A program made the position numbers and the translations under genes. A stretch of 64,000 nt of DNA from Azospirillaceae bacterium (GTDB lineage: Bacteria; Pseudomonadota; Alphaproteobacteria; Azospirillales; Azospirillaceae), in contig JARLIO010000006.1 of NCBI GenBank assembly GCA_031291675.1, positions 1 through 64,000 on the forward strand. Reading direction: 5' to 3'. Positions within the stretch are counted from its first letter, which is position 1, and each line of letters opens with the position of its first letter. Shown here one piece after another: positions 52,933 through 62,901 of the stretch. The notes beneath the pieces are model-generated. The model did no database searches. It was not told the DNA's origin and was given only the letters and a program-made list of their open reading frames with translations.

Positions 52933-55095
52933 ATGGGCACCGGGATCGCCTCCGGCGATGACATTTCCCCGCTGTTTGCCGCGGCTGTCGCCGATCATCA
53001 GGCCGGCAACCTGCGGGCTGCGGTCCAGGGTTATCTGGCCGTGCTGGCGCTCCGCGCGGATCTTCCCGAGGTCCTGGTCAATCTGGGCCTGGCCTCGCTC
53101 AGCCTCGGCGCCCCCGAGGCGGCGCTGGCCGCCTGCCGCAAGGCGCTTGGGCTCAAACCGGACTACCCGCTGGCACGGTATCTCAGCGGCGAAGTCCTTT
53201 CGGTAATGGAACGATTTGAGGAGGCCGCATCCGCCTTCCGCACGGTTATCGTTGCGCAACCGGATCATTCCGAGGCTTGGCATGACCTCGGTGTCGCGCT
53301 GCGCGGCCAGGGACGATCTGATCGGGCGGTTGCGCCGTTCCATCACGCCCTGATCCTGGCCGGCGATTTTCCCGAAGCGGCCGTCAATCTGGCGATCGCC
53401 CTTTTCGATGTCGGTGCCTGGGGCGCCGCCGCCACGGCCGGGCGCCGGGCGCTGGCGCGGAACCCGCAGGACGCCGCGCTCTACGATCTGCTGGGCCGGG
53501 CGCAGTTGGCCCAGGGCGACGATGACGGCGCCCTCACCCGGTTTCGCCATGCCCTGGTGATCCGGCCTGACGATCCGGCAACCCTCAACAACGCCGCCAA
53601 CCTGCTCAAGGCGCATGGCCGGATCGATCCGGCCGTTGCCGCCTACCGGCACGCCATCGCGATCGCCCCGGGTCTGGGCGACGCCTACACCCATCTGAGC
53701 ATGGCCCTGGTGACACAGGATGCGCCGGCAGCGGTCGCAGCGGGTCGTCGCGCCCTGCACCTCGCACCGCATCAGGCCGAAGCCTATTGCAGTCTGGGCA
53801 CGGCCCTGGCCGCCGACGACCAGTTCGACGCGGCGGTCGCCGCCCTGCACCGGTCGATCAGCCTGCGGCCTGACCTTGGGCCAACCTACAGCGATTTCGG
53901 CAATATCCTGCACGCGCGCGCGATGGTCGACGACGATGCGGCACGGCATCGTCACGCCCTGACCTGCTATCGGCGGGCCCTGAGCCTCGACCCCGCGGCC
54001 TTCCGCGCCTACGACAATCTTGGCACAGCCCTGCTGGAGAGCGGGCATGGCGATGCGGCGCTGGGCGCCTATCGCCATGCGATTGCCTTGCAGCCCGGAC
54101 TGGCCCGCCTTCACCTCCATCATGGCATCGCGCTGCTGCAACAAGGGCGTTTTGCCGAAGGCTGGGCCGATTATGAATGGCGGCGCTGGACCAGGCCGCC
54201 GCCATCCCAGCCGCAGCCGACGCTGCCCGACTGGCGCGGCGAACCCCTGGCGGGACGGACGATCCTGATCGAGGCGGAACAGGGCTTTGGCGATACCCTG
54301 ATGTTCGTCCGTTACGCGCCACTGCTGGCCGCCCGGGGCGGCCGGGTGATCCTGCGCGTTCCGGCCCCGCTGACCCGGCTGATCGGCATGGTCCCGGGCG
54401 TTGCCGGCACGGTCGGCCCCGGCGAGCCGGTGCCCGACGCCTGCTGCCGGTTGCCCTTGCTGAGCCTGCCACGACGGTTCGGCACCGATGCCGCCACGAT
54501 ACCGGCCACGGTTCCCTATCTCCGCGCCGATCCCGGCGCGGTTGCCGCCTGGCAGGCCCGGCTTGCTTCCGTTTCGGGGTTGCGTGTCGGCCTGGTCTGG
54601 GCCGGCGATCCCCGGCCAACCCATCATGCGGCCCACCGCATCGACGGGCGCCGCAGTTTGACGCTTGACCGCTTCGGGATCATGGCCGGGATCGCCGGGG
54701 TCCGTTGGATCAGCCTGCAGAAAGGCGCCGCCGCCGAACAGGCGAGAACGCCGCCGGCCGGCATGACCCTGATCGACCCGATGGCCGCGATCGCGGACTT
54801 CGCCGACACCGCCGCCCTGGTCGCGGCGCTGGACCTGATCATCACGGTCGACACCGCGGTGGCCCATCTTGCCGGCGGCCTGGGCAAGCCGGTCTGGATC
54901 CTGTCGCGCTTCGATGCCTGCTGGCGCTGGCTGTGCGATCGCGACGATTCGCCGTGGTATCCGACCGCGCGCTTGTTCCGTCAGCAACGACCAGGTGCCT
55001 GGACCCCCGTCCTGGAACGTGTAAGACAGGCGGTGGCCCTTGCCGCGACGAGCGTGACGGCCGCGAGCACGGCCGGCGAAACGGTCATGTCATGA
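52933..55095 (+). CDS. TPR-repeat glycosyltransferase, paralogue 1 of 4
   Basis: About 720 residues. Roughly twelve 34-residue TPR units fill residues 10 to 410 (for example RYLSGEVLSVMERFEEAASAFRTVIVAQPDHSEAWHDLGVAL). A C-terminal GT-B half with resemblance to GT9 heptosyltransferases starts near residue 440: RTILIEAEQGFGDTLMFVRYAPLL, LRVGLVWAGDPRPTHH, RRSLTLDRF, SLQKGAAAEQ and TVDTAVAHLAGGLGKPVWILS. Homologues are common in alphaproteobacteria; targets may be proteins such as flagellin or lipid-linked glycans, unknown here. AAGGAAAGG precedes the start. It is the longest and most diverged of the first three copies. Confidence 0.88.
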   Translation: MGTGIASGDDISPLFAAAVADHQAGNLRAAVQGYLAVLALRADLPEVLVNLGLASLSLGAPEAALAACRKALGLKPDYPLARYLSGEVLSVMERFEEAASAFRTVIVAQPDHSEAWHDLGVALRGQGRSDRAVAPFHHALILAGDFPEAAVNLAIALFDVGAWGAAATAGRRALARNPQDAALYDLLGRAQLAQGDDDGALTRFRHALVIRPDDPATLNNAANLLKAHGRIDPAVAAYRHAIAIAPGLGDAYTHLSMALVTQDAPAAVAAGRRALHLAPHQAEAYCSLGTALAADDQFDAAVAALHRSISLRPDLGPTYSDFGNILHARAMVDDDAARHRHALTCYRRALSLDPAAFRAYDNLGTALLESGHGDAALGAYRHAIALQPGLARLHLHHGIALLQQGRFAEGWADYEWRRWTRPPPSQPQPTLPDWRGEPLAGRTILIEAEQGFGDTLMFVRYAPLLAARGGRVILRVPAPLTRLIGMVPGVAGTVGPGEPVPDACCRLPLLSLPRRFGTDAATIPATVPYLRADPGAVAAWQARLASVSGLRVGLVWAGDPRPTHHAAHRIDGRRSLTLDRFGIMAGIAGVRWISLQKGAAAEQARTPPAGMTLIDPMAAIADFADTAALVAALDLIITVDTAVAHLAGGLGKPVWILSRFDACWRWLCDRDDSPWYPTARLFRQQRPGAWTPVLERVRQAVALAATSVTAASTAGETVMS

Positions 55096-55132
55096 CAGTC
55101 ACCTCGACCAGAGCCTATTTCTCGGAGATCGC

Positions 55133-57163
55133 ATGATCGGGATTGCACCCACCGCCACCGCGGTATCGGAGGCCGACATCGAGCACATGTTCGCCGATGC
55201 CCTCGCCGCCCATCGGGCCGGGGATCTCGGCAACGCCGCCCGGCGTTACCACGCGGTCATCGCGCTGCGGCCGCTGGCCCATGAAGCCTATAACAATCTG
55301 GGGATCTCGCTGATCGGGCTGAAAAAGCTGGATGCCGCGCGGGTCGCGTTCCGCAATGCGGCAACGCTGGCCCCGGACACCGCCCAGGATTTCTATAATC
55401 TCGCCAATGTCATCCAGGCCCGGGGCGATGCCCTGCCGGCCATCGCGCTCTACCGCCGCGCCCTGATCCTGAAGCCCGACGACGCGCGGACCCGCAACAA
55501 TCTGGCCCATGCCTTCCGCGCGGAGCAGCGCAGCGGCGACGCCCTGGCCGCATTCCGCCAGGCGATCGAACTCCAACCCGACTTTGCCGAGGCCTATGGC
55601 AGTTTCGGCGTGACCTGCTTCGAGGCCGGTGGCGCCGACCTCGCGATCGCGATCTACCGGCGCGCCATCGTGCTGCGGCCCACCGCGGCCCTCACCTTCG
55701 GCAATCTCGGCAACTCCCTGAAAACGCTGGGTCGAACCGCGGCCGCGACCGCGGCGTTCCGCTGCGCGATCATCCTGCAACCCGACCAGGCGATGTCGCA
55801 CAATAATCTCGGCAACATCCTGATGGATCAAGGCAGGCCGGATCCGGCGCGGCGTGTCTATCGACGGGCCGTGATCGTCGAGCCCGACTTCCCCGAGGCC
55901 CTCAGCAATCTGGGCGTCGCCTCGTGCGATCTCGGCGCCTACGCCACCGCCGCCGAGGCCTGCCGCCGCGCCATCGCCTACCGCCCCCCCTATGCCGAGG
56001 CGCACAACAATCTGGGCAACGCGCTGCAGGCGGTCGGGCGGTTGGCCGAGGCGACCGCCGTCTATGGCCATGCGTTGCGACTGAAACCCGACTATCCCGA
56101 TCCCTACAATAATCTGGGCACCGTGCTGCGCGCCCGCGGCTTGATCGATGAAGCCGTCGCCAGCTATGAGCGGGCGATCCCGCTGCGCGACGATCCCCAA
56201 TTCCATCTCAACTACGCGATGGCCCTGCTGCATCAAGGCCAACTCAAGCGGGGCTGGGCCGAATATGAGTGGCGCTGGAAAACCCGCAAGCTGGAAGCCC
56301 AACGCGGGGCATTCCCCCAGCCGGAATGGAATGGCGAAGCGCTGGAGGGCCGGACGATCCTGCTCTATGGCGAGCAGGGCTTCGGCGATTCTCTCCAATT
56401 CGTCCGCTATGCGCCACTGTTGGCGGCGCAGGGCGCGCGCGTTGTGATCCGGGTCCTGCCGCCACTGATCCGGCTGCTGCGCACGGTTCCCGGGGTCGCC
56501 GACGTCGTCAGCCTCAACGAGCCCCCGCCGCCGTTTGACTACCACCTGGCGCTGATGAGCGTGCCCCGGGTTTTCGGGACCGAGGTCGACACGATCCCGG
56601 CACCGATCCCCTATCTCCAGGCGGACCGGGAGGAAACCGCGACGTGGCGGGAGCGGCTGGCCGCACTGCCGGGCCGCAAAGTCGGCCTGGTCTGGGCGGG
56701 AGATCCTCGTCCCCATGACCGCGCCTCCAATCTCGTCGACAGCCGGCGCAGCCTCACGCTCGACCGGTTTGCCGCCCTGATCGGGATTCCGGACCTGACC
56801 CTGGTCAGCCTGCAGAAAGGCGGCCCCGCGACCCAGATCGAGGACGCGCCGGACGGACTGCCGATCGTCCATTGGATGGACGAGATCCAGGATTTCGCGG
56901 GGACCGCGGCCCTGGTCGCCGCGCTCGACCTTGTCATCACCGTCGACACCTCGATGGCCCATCTCGTCGGCGGGTTGGGCAAGCCGGTGTGGATTTTGTC
57001 GCGTTTCGACGGCTGCTGGCGCTGGCTGCGCGACCCGGACCGGACGCCGTGGTATCCGCAGGCCCGTTTGTACCGCCAGCCCGAGCCGGGGGACTGGGAT
57101 GCCGTGCTGGCGCGCGTCCGTAGCGATCTGGAGCGGTTTTACCCCATCGGGGCCGCGGTTTGA
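55133..57163 (+). CDS. TPR-repeat glycosyltransferase, paralogue 2 of 4
   Basis: The 676-residue protein has about ten TPR units up to residue 370 (YNNLGISLIGLKKLDAARVAFRNAA, NNLGNILMDQGRPDPARRVYRRAV) and a GT9-like GT-B domain from about residue 404 (RTILLYGEQGFGDSLQFVRYAPLL, KVGLVWAGDPRPHDRA, SLTLDRFAALIGI, TVDTSMAHLVGGLGKPVWIL). It shares long, nearly identical blocks with paralogue 3, including LGTVLRARGLIDEAVA and HLNYAMALLH, at both protein and DNA level. The gap to paralogue 1 is 37 bases and to paralogue 3 only 7. Confidence 0.88.
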   Translation: MIGIAPTATAVSEADIEHMFADALAAHRAGDLGNAARRYHAVIALRPLAHEAYNNLGISLIGLKKLDAARVAFRNAATLAPDTAQDFYNLANVIQARGDALPAIALYRRALILKPDDARTRNNLAHAFRAEQRSGDALAAFRQAIELQPDFAEAYGSFGVTCFEAGGADLAIAIYRRAIVLRPTAALTFGNLGNSLKTLGRTAAATAAFRCAIILQPDQAMSHNNLGNILMDQGRPDPARRVYRRAVIVEPDFPEALSNLGVASCDLGAYATAAEACRRAIAYRPPYAEAHNNLGNALQAVGRLAEATAVYGHALRLKPDYPDPYNNLGTVLRARGLIDEAVASYERAIPLRDDPQFHLNYAMALLHQGQLKRGWAEYEWRWKTRKLEAQRGAFPQPEWNGEALEGRTILLYGEQGFGDSLQFVRYAPLLAAQGARVVIRVLPPLIRLLRTVPGVADVVSLNEPPPPFDYHLALMSVPRVFGTEVDTIPAPIPYLQADREETATWRERLAALPGRKVGLVWAGDPRPHDRASNLVDSRRSLTLDRFAALIGIPDLTLVSLQKGGPATQIEDAPDGLPIVHWMDEIQDFAGTAALVAALDLVITVDTSMAHLVGGLGKPVWILSRFDGCWRWLRDPDRTPWYPQARLYRQPEPGDWDAVLARVRSDLERFYPIGAAV

Positions 57164-57170
57164 TGCCGTC

Positions 57171-59213
57171 ATGACGCGATCATCACCGCAACGCGCCGCC
57201 GTTTCGGACGCCGATATTGCCCGGATCTTCGGCGATGCGCTGGCGGTCCACCATGCCGGGGATCTTCCGGCCGCGGTGCGGCTCTACCACGGAATCATCG
57301 CGCTGCGCCCCGCGACACATGAAGCCCACAGCAATCTGGGCATCGCGCTGCTCGGCCTCGGACAGGCGGAGGCGGCGCGGATCGCATTCCGCAATGTCGC
57401 GGCCCTGATCCCCGATTCCGCCCCGACCTTCCAGGCGCTGGCCGCCGTCGCCCAGGCCCGGGGTGAGATCCGGGCGGCCATTGGCCTGTTGTGGCGCGCC
57501 CAGGTCCTGAGCCCCCAAGATGCCGTGGCCAGCTACCGCTTGGCCCACGCGCTGCGATCCGATCAACGCAGCCGCGATGCCCTGATCGCGTTTCGCCGGG
57601 CGATCGCACTCGCGCCCGATTTCGCCGAGGCCCATGGCGGTCTCGGTGTGGCCTATTGCGAGACCGGTGCGAGCGATCGTGCGATCGCGGCCTGCCGGCG
57701 CGCCATCGTGCTGCGGCCCGGCGTGGCCGAGAATTTCGGGAATCTCGGCAATGCGCTGAAATTACAGGGGCTAACGGCGCCGGCGACCGCGGCATTCCGA
57801 CGCGCGATTGTGCTGCGGCCCGATCAGGCGGTCAGCTACAACAATCTCGGCAGCCTGCTGCGGGAGCTGGGGGCGCTGGAGTCGGCGTGGGACACCTATC
57901 GACAGGCCGTCCTGATCGCCCCGGATTTTCCCGAAGCGCTCAGCAACCTGGGCGTCGTCGACTGCGATCGGGGCGACGATGCGGCCGCGATCGCGGCCTG
58001 CCGGCGTGCCATCGCCTGCCGCCCGGCTTATGCCGAGGCCCACAACAATCTTGGCAATGCTCTGGAGGCCAGCGGCCAATGGGCCGCGGCAACCACCGCC
58101 TATCGCCGGGCTTTGCGACTGGAACCCGCTTTCCCCGAGGCGTGCAACAATCTGGGCACCGTGCTGCGTGCCCGCGGCCTGATCGACGAAGCCGTCGCCT
58201 GCTATGAGCAGGCGATCGCCCGGCGCGATGCGCCCGACTTCCACCTCAACTACGCGATGGCCCTGTTGCATCGGGGCAAATTCGAGCGGGGCTGGACCGA
58301 ATATGAGTGGCGCTGGAAAATCCGCCAATACCAGAATCAGTATGGCGCCTTCGCCCAACCGGAATGGCGCGGTGAGCCGCTGGAAGGCCGGACCATCCTG
58401 TTCCATGGCGAACAGGGGTTCGGTGATTGCCTCCAGTTTGTCCGCTATGTGCCGCTGTTGGCGGCGCGAGGCGCCCGCGTCGTGCTCCGGGTTCGGCCCC
58501 CGCTGATCCGGTTGCTGCGCACCGTTCCGGGGGTCGCCACGGTTGTCAGCCTCGACGACGCCCCGCCGCCGTTCGATTGCCACCTGGCGCTGATGAGTGC
58601 CCCGCGGATTTTCGGCACCACGGTTGACACGATTCCGACGCCCATCCCCTATCTCCGGACGGACGCGGTGGCAACGGCCCGGTGGCGGGCCCGGCTGGCG
58701 GCATTGCCGGGCCGCAAGATCGGCCTGGTCTGGTCGGGGGACCCGCATCCCGATGACCGGGGTTTCAGTCGCGCCGACCGGCGTCGCAGTCTCGCCCTCG
58801 ATCGGTTTGTCCCCCTGGCCGCAATCCCTGACCTGACGCTGGTCAGCCTGCAAAAGGGAGCGGCAGCGGGCCAACGCCACAAGCTGGCGCACCGATTGCC
58901 GCTTGTCGACTGGATGGACGAAATCGAGGATTTCGCCGACACCGCGGCGTTGATCGCCGCCCTCGACCTGGTGATCACGGTCGACACGGCGGTGGCCCAT
59001 CTCGCCGGCGGACTGGGTCAACCGGTGTGGATCCTGTCGCGATTCGACGGCTGCTGGCGCTGGCTGCACGACACCGACCGCAGCCCATGGTATCCGCAGG
59101 CCCGTTTATACCGCCAGGCCACGCCCGGGGCCTGGGATGGGGTGATCGACGCCGTCCGCGGTGATCTGGCACGGTTTCCCGCCGCCGCCCCGGCGGCAAC
59201 CGGCGCGCGATGA
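57171..59213 (+). CDS. TPR-repeat glycosyltransferase, paralogue 3 of 4
   Basis: About 680 residues, starting at the ATG 7 bases after the stop of paralogue 2 (MTRSSPQRAAVSDADIARIF). About ten TPR units are followed from residue 404 by the GT9-like domain (RTILFHGEQGFGDCLQFVRYVPLL, KIGLVWSGDPHPDDRG, RRSLALDRFVPLAAIPDLT, TVDTAVAHLAGGLGQPVWIL). It is the closest relative of paralogue 2, with the same layout throughout, so the two probably arose by tandem duplication. Sugar donor and acceptor are unknown. Confidence 0.88.
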   Translation: MTRSSPQRAAVSDADIARIFGDALAVHHAGDLPAAVRLYHGIIALRPATHEAHSNLGIALLGLGQAEAARIAFRNVAALIPDSAPTFQALAAVAQARGEIRAAIGLLWRAQVLSPQDAVASYRLAHALRSDQRSRDALIAFRRAIALAPDFAEAHGGLGVAYCETGASDRAIAACRRAIVLRPGVAENFGNLGNALKLQGLTAPATAAFRRAIVLRPDQAVSYNNLGSLLRELGALESAWDTYRQAVLIAPDFPEALSNLGVVDCDRGDDAAAIAACRRAIACRPAYAEAHNNLGNALEASGQWAAATTAYRRALRLEPAFPEACNNLGTVLRARGLIDEAVACYEQAIARRDAPDFHLNYAMALLHRGKFERGWTEYEWRWKIRQYQNQYGAFAQPEWRGEPLEGRTILFHGEQGFGDCLQFVRYVPLLAARGARVVLRVRPPLIRLLRTVPGVATVVSLDDAPPPFDCHLALMSAPRIFGTTVDTIPTPIPYLRTDAVATARWRARLAALPGRKIGLVWSGDPHPDDRGFSRADRRRSLALDRFVPLAAIPDLTLVSLQKGAAAGQRHKLAHRLPLVDWMDEIEDFADTAALIAALDLVITVDTAVAHLAGGLGQPVWILSRFDGCWRWLHDTDRSPWYPQARLYRQATPGAWDGVIDAVRGDLARFPAAAPAATGAR

Positions 59214-59343
59214 CCGGCCGGGACGACACTTCCCCGCGGCCGGTCTTGTGGCAACGGCCTCGGGGTGGGATCATCGCCGACGGGCGCGGCGCGCAGCGAC
59301 CTGGCCGGGGGCTGGACCGAACCGGCCGGGGCAATGTGGAGCA

Positions 59344-61119
59344 ATGATGACAACACCTGAATCGCTGGTGATCATGGAAAACCTGCCATCCCCATCGCCC
59401 GCGATCCCGGGCGACGATGTCCTTCGGCTGCTGAAGGAAGCCGAGACCCGGCACATCGGCGGCGATCTGTCGGGTGCTGTCGTCTTTTATCAGCAGGCGA
59501 TCGCCCTGCTTCCCGTCATTCCCGAAGCCTATGATGTTCTGGGCATCGCATTGTTCGATCTCGGCCGATTCGGTGATGCCGTCACCTGCTGTCGCCAGGC
59601 GATCGTGCTGCGGCCGGATTATCCTCATGCCCATTTCAACCTGGCCAGTGCCTGGCGGGCGCAGGGCCAAACCGGGATCGCCATCCCGCTGTACCACCGC
59701 GCCATCATCCTGGGCCATAATCGGGCGGAGTGCCTGCTCGGGCTGGGCATCGCGCATTTCGTCCAGGAAGACCGGAGCCAGGCCGTCATCGCCTACCACC
59801 GGGCGATTGCGCAGCAGCCGGATTATGCCGAGGCCTACTGCAATCTCGGCATCGTCCTCTGCGACCTGTACGACATTGAGGACTCGGCGGTGGCGTGCCG
59901 TCGGGCCCTGGCGTTGCGGCCGAACTATCCCCGCGCCCTCAACAGCCTGGGGAATGCGCTGCAGGCCTTGGGGCGGATCGATCAGGCGGTCGCCGCCTAT
60001 CACGCGGCGATCGCGTTGCAACCCGACTATGCCGAGCCGATCAACAATCTCAGCAATGCCCTGGTCCGGCAGGGACATCTCACTGAAGCCATCGCCGGCT
60101 ATGAGCAGGCGCTGGTGCTGGCGCCCAACGACCCGCGGATTCATCTGGTCTATTCCATGGCGCTGTTGAAGCGCGGTCGGCTGCGCGAGGGCTGGGAAGA
60201 ATTCGAATGGCGCTGGCTGGAACAGGCGCCGGACCGCAAGACCCTGGTTTCCGGAAGGCCCCGGGTGCCACAGCCGGAATGGATCGGGCAACCGCTGGAG
60301 GGGCGGACGATCCTGCTCTACACCGAGCATGGCCTCGGCGATGCGCTGCAATTCGTCCGCTATGCGCCGATCCTGGCCGATCGCGGCGCCCGGGTGGTTC
60401 TGACGGTGTTTCCCGGGCTGGTCCGGCTGATGCGGCTGATGCCGGGCGTCGCGGACGCGGTATCCCTGACCGATCCGATGCCGCCTTTCGACTATCATCT
60501 GTCGATGATGAGCGTTCCCCGCGTGGTTGGCACGGAACTCGACAGCATCCCGGCGACCATTCCTTACATCCGCGCCGAACCCGCCGAGATCGCCGCCTGG
60601 CGGGATCGGGTCGCGGCGCTACCGGGACTGAAGGTCGGGTTGGCCTGGGCCGGCGATCCCCGACCGCACAACCGTGGCGCCTATCTGATGGACGCGCTGC
60701 GCAGCATGCGTCTCGATCAGTTTGCCGGCCTGGGCGGGATCGACGGCGTGACACTGGTCAGCCTGCAGAAAGGGGCCCCGGCCCAACAAACCCGGACGCT
60801 CCCCGCCGGTCTGAAGCTGGTCGACTGGACCGACGAGTTGAAGGATTTCGCCGATACCGCGGCCCTGGTCTCAACCCTCGATCTGGTGATCACCGTGGAC
60901 ACCTCGATCGTCCATGTCGCCGGCGCCCTGGGCATACCGGTGTGGATCCTATCGCGGTTCGCCGGCTGCTGGCGCTGGCTGGAGGACCGCACAGACACGC
61001 CCTGGTATCCGACGGCCCGGCTGTACCATCAGCGTGTGCCAAGGGAATGGGACGAGGTGCTGTCGCGGATCCGCAATGATCTGATCAGCCTGGTCGCGGC
61101 AGCGCACCGGGACGCCTGA
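59344..61119 (+). CDS. TPR-repeat glycosyltransferase, paralogue 4 of 4
   Basis: About 591 residues, shorter because only about seven or eight TPR units are present (residues 20 to 285; AEAYCNLGIVLCDLYDIEDSAVACRRALALRPNYPRALNSLGNAL). The GT9-like domain starts near residue 318 (RTILLYTEHGLGDALQFVRYAPIL, KVGLAWAGDPRPHNRG, TVDTSIVHVAGALGIPVWIL). It has H in place of Q in the EQGFGD loop of the other copies and is the most diverged member. A tandem ATGATG with GGAG upstream follows a 130-base gap. Confidence 0.87.
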   Translation: MMTTPESLVIMENLPSPSPAIPGDDVLRLLKEAETRHIGGDLSGAVVFYQQAIALLPVIPEAYDVLGIALFDLGRFGDAVTCCRQAIVLRPDYPHAHFNLASAWRAQGQTGIAIPLYHRAIILGHNRAECLLGLGIAHFVQEDRSQAVIAYHRAIAQQPDYAEAYCNLGIVLCDLYDIEDSAVACRRALALRPNYPRALNSLGNALQALGRIDQAVAAYHAAIALQPDYAEPINNLSNALVRQGHLTEAIAGYEQALVLAPNDPRIHLVYSMALLKRGRLREGWEEFEWRWLEQAPDRKTLVSGRPRVPQPEWIGQPLEGRTILLYTEHGLGDALQFVRYAPILADRGARVVLTVFPGLVRLMRLMPGVADAVSLTDPMPPFDYHLSMMSVPRVVGTELDSIPATIPYIRAEPAEIAAWRDRVAALPGLKVGLAWAGDPRPHNRGAYLMDALRSMRLDQFAGLGGIDGVTLVSLQKGAPAQQTRTLPAGLKLVDWTDELKDFADTAALVSTLDLVITVDTSIVHVAGALGIPVWILSRFAGCWRWLEDRTDTPWYPTARLYHQRVPREWDEVLSRIRNDLISLVAAAHRDA

Positions 61120-61166
61120 TCCCGACGCCCGATCCCGACGCGCTGTCCCGGCATCTGGCCGCGGGA

Positions 61167-61188
61167 GCCGTTGCCCCGGGGCAACGGC
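61167..61188. terminator. 22-bp perfect palindrome between convergent genes
   Basis: GCCGTTGCCCC is followed directly by GGGGCAACGGC. The 11-bp arms lie between the end of the fourth TPR-glycosyltransferase and the end of the ahpD-like gene, where a two-way terminator is expected. No T-run follows on either side. Confidence 0.6.
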
Positions 61189-61194
61189 CCTGGA

Positions 61195-61740
61195 TCAGCC
61201 CGCCGCCTGGGCGATGGCGGCCTCGCCGTCGAGCGTTGCCGCCACGGCATGGACGACCGCCGCGACACGGACGGCCTGAAGGATCACCTCAATGGGCACA
61301 CCGGCATGCTTCAGCACGGCATCGTGCGCCTCGATGCAGCGGCCGCAGCCATTGACCGCCGATACCGCGAGACTCCACAATTCGAAATCAGCTTTTTCCA
61401 CCCCGGGCTTGCCGATCACGTTCATGCGCAGCCGCGCCGGCATCGTCGCATATTCGGGATTACCGGCCAGGTGGGTGAAGCGGTAATAGATATTGTTCAT
61501 CGCCATGATCGATGCCGCGGCCTTGGCCGCCTCGAGCGCAGCTGGCGTCAATTGACCGGCCGCCTCGGCCAGAATCGCCGCCGACAGTTCGGTCTGCCGC
61601 GAGGCCAATGCCGTCGCCACCAGGGTGCCCCACAATTGCTGCGGGCTCAGCGTCTGGTCGTTGAGCAGACTGGACAGGTTGAGCTTGATATCCTTGGCGT
61701 AATCGGGCAGGCGATCGCGGAGAAGGGCAAGCGTCGTCAT
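61195..61740 (-). CDS. ahpD: AhpD-like alkyl hydroperoxidase (carboxymuconolactone decarboxylase family)
   Basis: About 181 residues, helical, with the catalytic C-x-x-C-x3-H motif in [19 protein letters not shown] and the upstream acidic helix of AhpD. AhpD reduces AhpC in organisms that lack AhpF, using a thiol or lipoyl donor. It lies downstream of an AhpC gene in the same direction, as in the actinobacterial ahpCD arrangement. AGGAG precedes two adjacent ATGs (61743 and 61740). The gap to ahpC contains repeat copy B. Confidence 0.9.
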   Translation of the reverse strand: MTTLALLRDRLPDYAKDIKLNLSSLLNDQTLSPQQLWGTLVATALASRQTELSAAILAEAAGQLTPAALEAAKAAASIMAMNNIYYRFTHLAGNPEYATMPARLRMNVIGKPGVEKADFELWSLAVSAVNGCGRCIEAHDAVLKHAGVPIEVILQAVRVAAVVHAVAATLDGEAAIAQAAG

Positions 61741-61914
61741 CATAGTCTCCTGTGCGCCCGCGTCGCGGGGGCGCATTTCCAAAAAGCGCCGGGGAACAAA
61801 CCGACCCGGGCCTGAACCAACGGTGACAGCACATGACCGTGCGGTTCAGACACCAGGCCGGTATCGGCCCTTGCGGGCCGCGGCGGCGGTCGCCGCCGAT
61901 CCCTCATCTGCGAT

Positions 61915-62027
61915 GGGTCAATCTCATGGCGGGCTGGTCCCGGTCGCGCCGGCGACCGCGCGTCCCGGGGGCGCGCCAGCGCCTGAGGCTTCGCTTTGAT
62001 CGGTCACGATCAAAGTGGATGATATTA
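61915..62027. repeat. Dispersed palindromic repeat, copy B, between ahpC and ahpD
   Basis: This copy matches the element at 46624-46774. It contains TCATGGCGGGCTGG and CCCGGTCGCG near 61925-61950, GGGGGCGCGCCAGCGCCTGAG, and the hairpin CTTTGATCG-GTCA-CGATCAAAG at 61994-62015. The partner arm of the long hairpin is lost. The end with the TTTGATC hairpin abuts the TAA stop of ahpC, so relative to its upstream gene it is reversed compared with copy A. Confidence 0.8.
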
Positions 62028-62555
62028 CAGGGTCGATTCGCCCTTGTGCCAGTTGCAGGGGCACAACTCGTCGGTCTGCAAGGCGTCCAGAACCCGCAGA
62101 ACCTCCTGCGGATTGCGCCCCACCGAAAGATCATTGGCCGAGGCAAAGCGGATCACGCCCTCGGGGTCGACGATGAAGGTCGCCCGCAGCGTGACACCTT
62201 CCGCGGGGTGCAGAATGCCGAGCGCCGCGCTCAATTCGCGCTTGATGTCCGAGAGCCAGGGATAGGACACCTTTCCGAGGTCCTCGCGGCTCTGCCGCCA
62301 GGCCAAATGCACGAAATCACTGTCGATCGACAGGCCGAGCAACTGCGCGTCACGGTCCGCGAATTCACCGGCGACACCATCGAAACCAATGATCTCGGTC
62401 GGGCAGACGAAGGTGAAATCCTTGGGCCAGGCAAACACGACCAACCACTTGCCGGCATAGCTGGCATTGGTGACCGCCGAAAACGCGGTTTTGACGTCGG
62501 TACCTTGCACGGCGGTCAACGAAAATTCAGGAAAACGATCGCCAACAGTCAACAT
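62025..62555 (-). CDS. ahpC: Peroxiredoxin AhpC
   Basis: A 176-residue thioredoxin-fold peroxidase. The peroxidatic cysteine is in KDFTFVCPTEIIGF and additional cysteines lie in the C-terminal DELCPCNWHKGE, the arrangement of AhpD-dependent AhpC proteins such as the mycobacterial one. LGLSIDSDFVHLAW and IDPEGVIRF-like segments agree with the family. GAGGAA precedes the ATG. It forms a peroxide-defence pair with the ahpD-like gene downstream. Confidence 0.93.
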   Translation of the reverse strand: MLTVGDRFPEFSLTAVQGTDVKTAFSAVTNASYAGKWLVVFAWPKDFTFVCPTEIIGFDGVAGEFADRDAQLLGLSIDSDFVHLAWRQSREDLGKVSYPWLSDIKRELSAALGILHPAEGVTLRATFIVDPEGVIRFASANDLSVGRNPQEVLRVLDALQTDELCPCNWHKGESTL

Positions 62556-62901
62556 TGTTCAATTCCTCGATACGGTTTTGATGTCCTCGGCAACCCGGAA
62601 GCGCCGTCGGGGCACACCATGCCGCACGGCACAATATTGATCAAATTTGTTTTTCTAGATCTTTTGATCGGTTTTATCGATCAGCGATCGGCGGCTCGGG
62701 AACGCGGTTGGCCACGCCCGGCCACGCCGGCCGCGACCGGGGGCGTGATCAAAGCCGGCGGCGTCTAAAGACAAAAGGAACCATTCTTTGATATCAGAAC
62801 GCTGCCGAGGGCGGACGGTGTCGCGCCCTCTTTGTTTCCCCTGCGCCCCTCGTCCCTGCCGATTACCCCGATCAGTCCCCTCGATCTTGCCGGAGTTCAC
62901 C
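62556..62901. other. Divergent region between ahpC and the small glycosyltransferase
   Basis: No gene is seen in these 346 bases. An inverted repeat, GATCAAA and TTTGATC, lies at 62639-62669 with an AT-rich centre of 17 bases, about 85 to 115 bases before the ahpC start; it could bind a regulator of ahpC. The right half is GC-rich and should hold the promoter for the glycosyltransferase. Confidence 0.5.

Noticed and set aside
52423-59069. Very long antisense frames across the TPR-glycosyltransferase array
   Set aside because: They arise because the repeated sense codons have few antisense stops; the translations are low complexity and start and end without ribosome binding sites.
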